From: Torulaspora globosa
Lineage: Eukaryota; Ascomycota; Saccharomycetes; Saccharomycetales; Saccharomycetaceae
NCBI RefSeq assembly: GCF_014133895.1
Contig: NC_050729.1
Span: 124,001-188,000, forward strand
DNA: 64,000 bases
Direction: 5' to 3'
Shown: positions 39,298 to 46,000 of the stretch, piece after piece
Numbering within the stretch: position 1 is the first letter of the stretch
Layout: each line of letters opens with the position of its first letter
The notes under the pieces: model-generated
What the model saw: only the letters and a program-made list of their open reading frames with translations
Told to the model about the DNA's origin: nothing
Databases searched by the model: none
Translations under genes and position numbers: made by a program

Positions 39298-40371
39298 CTA
39301 TTCTTGAACGGGGTTGGGGTTCTCTTCGAACTCCAGCTCTTCGTCGGGGATCTCTTCTATGACGATTCTTTTCTTTGGTGCCGGCTTCTCCGAGCCGTCG
39401 CGTATCTTTGGTACTTTCACCTGTAGCAGACCGTTGTTGTACGTTGCCCTGATCTCCTCGTCCTTGATACGGGGCAGAACAGGGAACTTAACTGTTCTTT
39501 GGAAAGCGCCGTGTCTGAGCTCGGAGATTTTCAAGAACTTTTCGTCAACGTTCAGCTTGTCGCTGATACTGCCCTTGATGATCAGTTCGTGAGATGAGGG
39601 ATGATAGTCTACCTTGAAGGCTTTCGATGTGGCACCCGGCAATGCGACGACGACTACATAGGCATTCGGACAGTCGTAGACGTTTGCCTCGGGGGAGAAG
39701 GGCAAATCCAGTCGAGTCTCCGGCTTCGAGACCTGCAATGGGTTCGACACAAAAGACCTCGAACGCGATGCGGGCTTTTTCTTGCCGGCTGGTTGCGTGT
39801 CCGGCTCAGGCTTCTGCTGCTCGTTTTTGGTTTCGTCCACTGGAGCCTCCGCTTCAGGTTCAGCAGCGCCCTTCGCCTCATTCAGCTCCTCGCGCTGAAC
39901 TGACTGCTTGATATTTTGCTTTCCCTCGTCGGCCCTTTCGCCTGGAGGTGCGCCGCCTAGCAGAGCACTCAGCAGATCCTGTAGAGGGTCGGATTGTCCT
40001 CTGTGGTGGTGATGAGCAGCACGCAGATACGGTGTTTCCCCCTGGGGAACCTGCTGGCGGTACTCGTCCTCCTCGGAGCCTGAGTACTCTTCCGCGTCTC
40101 CCTCCTCGTCGCTATATTGGTAGTAATCGGGTCTGTAATAGAACTGTTCTCCTGGTATGCCCCGGTAGTAGTAACCGGCTGGCGGTCCATCAAATCTACT
40201 ATAGAGTGGGAAGCGTCTGGCAGTTGCCCTCTCAGCCCGGCGCTGAGCTTCGGCCTCCGCTTGCCGTCTTTGCAGCTGGTATAACTGATCTTGAGGCGAC
40301 CTGGCTTGGCCTTGGTTCGAAAGAGCGTTCAAAACATCGTAAAGTGACAAAGATGGCTGGTAGAAACTCAT
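39298..40371 (-). CDS. HSP42: Small heat-shock protein Hsp42
   Basis: Hsp42 is a sequestrase that gathers misfolded proteins into cytosolic inclusions. The 357-residue product begins with the conserved MSFYQPSLSLYDVLNALSNQ and has a Tyr/Gln/Arg-rich prion-like N-terminal region, an acidic middle, and then an alpha-crystallin domain at about residues 225–330. That domain contains SKPETRLDLPFSPEANVYD, YHPSSHELIIKG and YNNGLLQVKVPK. The C-terminus KKRIVIEEIPDEELEFEENP carries the I-x-I-type interaction motif. The start at 40371 is set by the N-terminal match. The promoter has a stress-response element and a TATA box. Confidence 0.96.
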   Translation of the reverse strand: MSFYQPSLSLYDVLNALSNQGQARSPQDQLYQLQRRQAEAEAQRRAERATARRFPLYSRFDGPPAGYYYRGIPGEQFYYRPDYYQYSDEEGDAEEYSGSEEDEYRQQVPQGETPYLRAAHHHHRGQSDPLQDLLSALLGGAPPGERADEGKQNIKQSVQREELNEAKGAAEPEAEAPVDETKNEQQKPEPDTQPAGKKKPASRSRSFVSNPLQVSKPETRLDLPFSPEANVYDCPNAYVVVVALPGATSKAFKVDYHPSSHELIIKGSISDKLNVDEKFLKISELRHGAFQRTVKFPVLPRIKDEEIRATYNNGLLQVKVPKIRDGSEKPAPKKRIVIEEIPDEELEFEENPNPVQE

Positions 40372-40442
40372 TGTATAGATTTCAGTGTCCTTGACTTTCA
40401 GCATTTTCGGTGGCAAACCCCAAGCTTCTGTCAGGCCAGCAG

Positions 40443-40450
40443 CTTATATA
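40443..40450 (-). promoter_or_regulatory. TATA box of HSP42
   Basis: TATATAAG on the minus strand fits the TATAWAWR consensus, about 72 bp upstream of the start codon. TATA-type promoters are typical of stress genes. Confidence 0.6.
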
Positions 40451-40465
40451 ATCTCCTTAAAGTTT

Positions 40466-40470
40466 AGGGG
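40466..40470 (+). promoter_or_regulatory. Stress-response element (STRE) of HSP42
   Basis: AGGGG, the Msn2/Msn4 core, sits next to the TATA box of HSP42. The motif is short, so chance occurrence is possible. Confidence 0.4.
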
Positions 40471-40958
40471 GTTGGGATGTTTAATGAGGGCCTTTGCTAC
40501 GATACCAGAGCCGCCCAAGATTGGTATATAAACATCCACGTTATCGTGCCCTGGGCACATCAGAGTAGTCTTGCCTTTTATTTTGGGATTACTGCGATTC
40601 AACAGGCTCAGAGGTATCTCACTCTGGTTCCGGATTGGCAAGATCGGACTTCAGATGTCTTTTGGTTGATGAACATCGACCGAGGAGTCTAATATATGCC
40701 TGATCGGCATTGAATAACATCATGCCATAAGGACAATTGCGCCGGGCTTCAAATTGCCTTGGCAGACAGGGTGCCGCGATTTGAGCTGTACAATTCAGAC
40801 TAGCGCATGGGTCTTAGCAGGAAAAAGACGAGACATGATTCCCTTGCAAGAGAATGCGGCTACCGAATCTACAAAGAAATGTGGTTAACGATGTATGATA
40901 GGCTGAAGTTCTGAATGTGGTTAAGGACAACAAAAATAATTTTTTAAGCGATTTTAGT

Positions 40959-41030
40959 GGTTCTATAGTGTAGTGGTTATCACTTTCGGTTTTGATCCGA
41001 ACAACCCCGGTTCGAATCCGGGTAGGACCT
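40959..41030 (+). tRNA. tQ(UUG): tRNA-Gln (anticodon UUG)
   Basis: The 72-nt gene folds as a standard cloverleaf. Acceptor stem GGTTCTA pairs with TAGGACC (one T–G pair). The anticodon stem TTCGG/CCGAA encloses the loop TTTTGAT, so the anticodon is TTG (reads CAA). The T arm is CCCCGGTTCGAATCCGGGG-like with the B box GGTTCGAATCC, and the A box is TAGTGTAGTGG. There is no intron. A run of eight T (41030–41037) terminates Pol III. It lies between HSP42 and URC1. Confidence 0.97.
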
Positions 41031-41037
41031 TTTTTTT
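41031..41037 (+). terminator. Pol III terminator of tRNA-Gln
   Basis: Seven T bases directly follow the discriminator T of the tRNA, giving a run of eight, which is sufficient for yeast Pol III termination. Confidence 0.85.
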
Positions 41038-41092
41038 ACCATAATGTATTTAATTTCTGCATACGTTTGACATCTTGTCTATCTATAGGGCT

Positions 41093-42448
41093 CTACTCAA
41101 CGTCGTGCCATTCTCTGCCTTTGACGTCTTTAAGCTCTTCCAGTGTCAGTATTTTGCCGTTTGTAAAATATCCAGAGTTGATCTTAGCGTCAATTTCAAC
41201 TCTGGAGTCTGGTGGAATCAGTTCATCAGGAATAGGGATACGCTGCAAGATTGGAATTCCTTGCTCCACAATTGCGTCGTGCTTCATGTTCGACATGCTC
41301 AACATTCTGTCAATTTTTTTGATTCCTAACCATTTTAAGATGTCCGGCATCAGCTGTTGGAATCTCATGTCCCTAACGCCCGCGATACACTCAGTTCTGC
41401 GGAAATACTCGGCGGCTGTGTCACCACCTCTCTTACGGGCATTGTAGACCAGGTATTTGGTGACCTCTCCTAAGGCACGACCTTCCTTCCTGAAGTAGAT
41501 AACAACGCCAGACCCGCCGGTTTGAGCTTCTTTGACAGCTTCTTCGATCCCAAAAGTCAAATATGGGCGGCAAGTACAAATATCGGAGCCAAAGACATCT
41601 GAACCGTTGCACTCGTCATGAATTCTCAAAGCTAGTGTCTTGGAAGGATCAGAAACATACTGGGGGTCGCCGAAGATGTAGACTGTCAATCCGCCGATCG
41701 GTGGCAGGAAAACCTTGATATCTGGTCTGGTTATCAACTCAGGGTACATACCGTTTGTGTCCTCAAACAGGCTTTTTCTTAGTTGCTCCTCTGAGATATT
41801 AAATCTTTTGGCGACACCAGGTAGATACCACACAGGTTCGACGGCAATTTTGGAGACATTCAAATCACCGTTTCTATTGATCACAATGTCACCATCGACC
41901 TGCAAGCGACCTTTCTCAACAGCATCCTTCATTTCAAACAGCTGCATGTGAGCCTTGGTGATGGCGATCGTCGGTTTGATCTCGACGTTCTCCCTGACAG
42001 ATGTATCACCGAACAAAAGCGGAGCTAGATGACCAAACGCGTCCATCGCAACGATGTCCTCGTCATTGTACCATTCCTTTTGCTCGGGAACGGAAAAGGC
42101 TGGCTGCGAGTTCGTGTAGTCTGCCACATGTTCGGGGTTCAACTGGTTCGAGCCCACTGCCAGCGCATGATAGACGCAGTAAGAGCCCGAATGAGCTCCA
42201 ATGGCATTGTGTTTCGACAACCCATCCCTGTATCTCGAGGCAACTATTGGGCCTCTCGACTCAGGAGACGAATCGCCCCATTTCAACGGGATTGGCGACG
42301 AATCTTCAGGATAAGTGGTCAGCACAGTGCTATCAACAGGCGACGCCTTGCTCACCGAAGCAGTTTTGATGGATGCAGCAACCTCTGGTATCGTAACACC
42401 GCCCACTGGAGGGGCCACTCCCTCATCAATGATTTCAACAGGATACAT
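41093..42448 (-). CDS. URC1: Uracil catabolism protein Urc1 (GTP cyclohydrolase II-like)
   Basis: Urc1 was defined in Lachancea kluyveri as essential for using uracil as nitrogen source through the URC pathway (ribosylurea, then urea). The 451-residue product has a unique N-terminal half and a GTP cyclohydrolase II-like half from about 255 to 410. Aligned with E. coli RibA, it keeps the zinc cysteines Cys280, Cys291 and Cys293 (same spacing as Cys54/65/67), and the residues matching Tyr105, Asp126 and Arg128 (here about Tyr335, Asp360, Arg362). The RibA loop TNNPKK is replaced by SNMKH, which suggests a changed substrate. It lies between HSP42 and SEC7, which are adjacent in S. cerevisiae. 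The start is the only plausible ATG. Confidence 0.92.
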   Translation of the reverse strand: MYPVEIIDEGVAPPVGGVTIPEVAASIKTASVSKASPVDSTVLTTYPEDSSPIPLKWGDSSPESRGPIVASRYRDGLSKHNAIGAHSGSYCVYHALAVGSNQLNPEHVADYTNSQPAFSVPEQKEWYNDEDIVAMDAFGHLAPLLFGDTSVRENVEIKPTIAITKAHMQLFEMKDAVEKGRLQVDGDIVINRNGDLNVSKIAVEPVWYLPGVAKRFNISEEQLRKSLFEDTNGMYPELITRPDIKVFLPPIGGLTVYIFGDPQYVSDPSKTLALRIHDECNGSDVFGSDICTCRPYLTFGIEEAVKEAQTGGSGVVIYFRKEGRALGEVTKYLVYNARKRGGDTAAEYFRRTECIAGVRDMRFQQLMPDILKWLGIKKIDRMLSMSNMKHDAIVEQGIPILQRIPIPDELIPPDSRVEIDAKINSGYFTNGKILTLEELKDVKGREWHDVE

Positions 42449-42575
42449 GAATAATCCTACGCAATCTCAAAATCCAGAATTTGAATGGTCCACAACTAAA
42501 TTGACCAATAACGCTCAAACGCGATGCTTCTCAGGCCATCTTGAACAACCTACCGTAGTGCAGCGACGGCATCCC

Positions 42576-42582
42576 TTTTATA
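42576..42582 (-). promoter_or_regulatory. TATA box of URC1
   Basis: TATAAAA on the minus strand lies about 130 bp upstream of the URC1 ATG, consistent with a strongly regulated gene. Confidence 0.6.
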
Positions 42583-42632
42583 CCTTCTCGAACCATCAAC
42601 ATCCTTGTTACACCAGCTCATCTCTTATGGCC

Positions 42633-42653
42633 CTTATCAGACGTCTATTTATC
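42633..42653 (-). promoter_or_regulatory. GATA-factor sites of URC1
   Basis: The minus strand has GATAAG (plus-strand CTTATC at 42633–42638) and GATAAA (TTTATC at 42648–42653). GATAAG is the site for Gln3/Gat1-type nitrogen regulators, which fits a gene for using a poor nitrogen source. Confidence 0.5.
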
Positions 42654-42654
42654 T

Positions 42655-42703
42655 CCGTCGGATACTCCGTCGGTCCTCGGAGAACAGATGTTACCACCGT
42701 CGG
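42655..42703. promoter_or_regulatory. Cluster of three CCGTCGG boxes (candidate zinc-cluster UAS)
   Basis: CCGTCGG occurs at 42655–42661, 42667–42673 and 42697–42703. Each is an everted pair of CCG/CGG half-sites with one base between, the type of element bound by Zn(II)2Cys6 factors. The first two copies also create CGG-N5-CCG. They lie about 205–255 bp upstream of URC1, a normal UAS distance. The URC pathway includes URC2, a zinc-cluster regulator in L. kluyveri, so Urc2 is the natural candidate binder. That link is inferred. Confidence 0.6.
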
Positions 42704-42925
42704 CGGCCAAAACAAACAAATAACTAGCATGAGTGGGCCGAAAAGCGACACGTAAGAGAACCCAGATAGTCCAAGCTGGCCTTAGAAGAGTAGCACATAG
42801 GTATCAAGCATCCGCTCTTTGTGCTCAACCAGAATTAAGTGAAGCCTCTTCCTTCTGAGAGTCTAAGAAAGCATCCTGTTTATCATTGTCTTTTTTTTCG
42901 ACAGTGTAACCCGGCCTTTGAAAAA

Positions 42926-43019
42926 ATGATGGTCAACTGCCCCTAGGTTGGCAATGCTAAGATACAGAGTGATTGACATTGGCAATCGACTGGTAGAGGC
43001 ATTGAGAGTTCGAGTCTAG
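42926..43019 (+). other. Two upstream ORFs before SEC7
   Basis: The first ORF (42926–42946, MMVNCP) has a strong A-rich initiation context. The second (42954–43019) has 21 codons. Both end before the SEC7 ATG at 43082. They follow a run of eight T, a likely promoter element, so they are probably inside the leader. Confidence 0.4.
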
Positions 43020-43081
43020 CGTTAGGCTTTGTATTGTCTGTCGTGCCAGATTGCGATTGAGACCAGGTGACTTCCTTTGAG

Positions 43082-46000
43082 ATGTCACAGGAGGAGACAC
43101 CACAAGATTCTGTAGCGTCAATTGCGCCTGCTTCTACGGTTTCTCTGTCGTCAAGCGTTGAGGTAGCTGTTTCCGTACCCTTGGAAGCTTCACAGACGCA
43201 GGAACCGGAACAAAGTCGAAGGCCAACGGAATCCCAACAGCAGGAAGTCAGCCAACATGAGACATTTAAGACTAATCGGGAGCCTTTGAGCGAGCCGATT
43301 TTGAGCTCAAATGCGTCGAAGCATTCTAGAAACGTTTCCACCGTTTCGTCATCCGCTGGGGTCGCTAATATGAAGTCGACGACTTTACTGGTGAAGAGCA
43401 CTTTACAGTCCATCCAGGAAGAAAAAGATTTGAAGAAATATCCAAATGTGCAAAAGGTTGTGGAGAGAACATTGAGCAGAGTGTCGGAGACATTGACACA
43501 CACCAATAATGAACCATACTATCTGGACTCTATACTGGTTTTTGAAGTGCTGAGAGCAGCTTGTCGGACGAAGTCTTCGAGGATTCAACTTAAGTCCTTG
43601 GATTGCCTTTCGAAGCTGTTTTCTTTCAGAGCGCTCGATGAATCGATACTCGTCAATCCGCCTGACTCGCTGGCTTCCAACGATCAGACCCAGGAGACTA
43701 CCGGAATTACGCCTCCACCGAAGCAGAGACTGATTGATGCGGCTATCGACACTATAGCGGACTGTTTCCAAGGGGAAAGTACTGACTACAGGGTTGAGCT
43801 GCAGATTGTCAAGGCATTGTCGAGCTGTATTCTGGTAGAAGATCTGGGCTCATTATGCCACGGTGCGTCTTTATTGAAGGCCGTCAGAACCATTTACAAC
43901 GTTTTTATTTTCTCATTAAGTGGGTCTAATCAAGGTATCGCGCAAGCGACGCTTACGCAGATTGTTTCGGCAGTTTTCGACAAGATCGATCTCAAACAGC
44001 TTTCACAAGCACCCAACGATGCCATCAAGAATCCAAAGGATTCATCGTCGTCAGTCGAGCAAGATTCGGGCTCTCAAGCCCCCCTAACACTAAATAACTT
44101 GAATGCTCTGAATGATGAAGAGGACGACCGGATGGTTGAGGCAGCGCAGCAGCAAGAGCAAAACGGTACAGAGACAACGTCTCATAGCATGCAGGATTTG
44201 CTTATAAAAGATGCCTTCTTGGTCTTCAGAGCTATGGCCAAGATATCAGCCAAGCCTTTAGAAGCGGAATTGGACATGAGGTCCCACGCCGTTAGATCGA
44301 AATTGCTATCTTTGCATATCATACATTCAATCATAAAGGACCACATCGAAGTCTTTCTATGCAAGACTGCTTACTTGCCCGGTACCGACTCCGTCACATT
44401 TTTGGACTCAGTCAGGCAGTACCTGTGCCTGCTTCTTTCCCGCAATGCAGCTTCATCAATATTCCCGGTGTTCGAGATCACTTTGGAGATTATGTGGCTA
44501 CTGATAGCAAACCTAAGAGCAGATTTTAAAAGAGAGATTCCAGTATTTTTTACAGAGATCTACTTTCCAGTTTCAGAACTGAAAACCTCGACTTTTCAGC
44601 AAAAGCGATATTTTTTGAGCATCATTCAAAGGCTCTGCAGTGATCCTAGGACTCTGATAGAGTTTTATCTTAATTATGACTGCACAACTGGTATGCCCAA
44701 CATAATGGAAATGATGGTTGATTACTTGACAAGGCTAGCCTTGACAAGAGTCGACATAAATCAAACTCAGAGAGCGTATTATGAGGAACAACTTGGAAAA
44801 CCTTTGGCTACTTACAGCAGTGGTCAAGTGCCCCTTTTATCAGTAACAAACATGTCGGCTGCCACAGATGCGAATCAAGCAGTTTTGCCTTTTCCGTTGG
44901 AGTTTGCTCTTAAGATGACCTCGTTGAACTGTATTGTATCGATGCTGAGATCTTTGAGTTCATGGGCACATCGCGCTTTGAATACAAACGTAAATTCTAA
45001 CAATACAGCCAGTCCCGGTAACGTTTCGAGATCGCCCTCATCGCTTGGACGAGGTCGACGGACTTCTTCTGTTTTCGATTCTACCAATAGCTTAAAGAGC
45101 ATTGCAGCTGACGATATGTCTGGCTCCGCAGCTTCGCGAGATATTGATGATCCTAGCCAGTTTGACAGCTTGAAACAACAGAAGACCGAACTTTCAGCAT
45201 GTATCAGGCTCTTCAATAACAAACCAAAAAGGGCCATTCCAGAGCTGATCAAAAAGAATTTTTTGAAGGACGATTCCCCTGTATCTGTCGCAAAATGGCT
45301 TCTGGAAACGGACGGACTGGATTTGGCTGTTGTGGGAGATTTTCTCGGTGAAGGTGACGACCAGCATATCGCTATTATGCATGCATTTGTTGATCAATTC
45401 GATTTTACAGGCCTCTCGATAGTTGACGCGCTGAGAAAGTTCTTGCAAGAATTCAGACTGCCGGGTGAGGGGCAGAAAATCGACCGATTTATGCTTAAAT
45501 TTGCTGAAAGATTTGTCGATCAAAATCCTGGTATGTTCGCCAAGGCAGACACAGCTTACGTCTTGTCATATTCCCTGATTATGTTGAATACCGATCTGCA
45601 TTCATCTCAAATAAAAAACAAAATGACTTTGCAAGAGTTTCTGGAGAACAATGAAGGCATCGATAATGGTAAGGATTTGCCAAAGGATTTTATGGTTGGT
45701 CTGTTCAATGAGATTGCTAATAATGAGATTAAGCTTCAATCTGAGCAGCATCAGGCCATGCTCTCGGATGGCCAAAATTTCATACAACAACAGCAGCCGC
45801 CATCGGCGTTCAATTTTTTCAGCAGCAGGGATATTGTAAGGGAGGCTTATATGCAAGTTTCCAAGGAAATTTCATCCAAAACCGAGCTGGTTTTCAAAAA
45901 TTTGAATAAGACCAAGAGCGATGTCGGAGTTTTTCACGCTGCATCTCATGTGGAGCATGTTAAATCTATATTCGAAACGCTTTGGATGTCGTTTCTTGCG

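Larger units (their letters stand above)
40372..40958. promoter_or_regulatory. HSP42 promoter region
   Basis: This 587-bp spacer separates HSP42 from the tRNA gene. The minus strand has TATATAAG (40443–40450), about 72 bp upstream of HSP42. AGGGG at 40466–40470 matches the Msn2/Msn4 stress element. I looked for an intact array of heat-shock units (alternating GAA/TTC every five bases) and did not find a convincing one. Confidence 0.5.
42449..43081. promoter_or_regulatory. Divergent URC1–SEC7 intergenic region
   Basis: This 633-bp region serves URC1 leftward and SEC7 rightward. The URC1 side has a TATA element, three CCGTCGG boxes and two GATA-type sites, all annotated separately. The SEC7 side has a run of eight T at 42891–42898, then two short upstream ORFs (42926–42946 and 42954–43019) before the SEC7 ATG at 43082. 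Confidence 0.6.

Noticed and set aside
40372..40958. Heat-shock element array for HSP42
   Set aside because: GAA/TTC units near 40906 have wrong spacing and are 500 bp away; only STRE and TATA are supported.
42943..43020. tRNA-like B-box AGTTCGAGTC before SEC7
   Set aside because: No acceptor stem, A box or anticodon arm can be paired around it.
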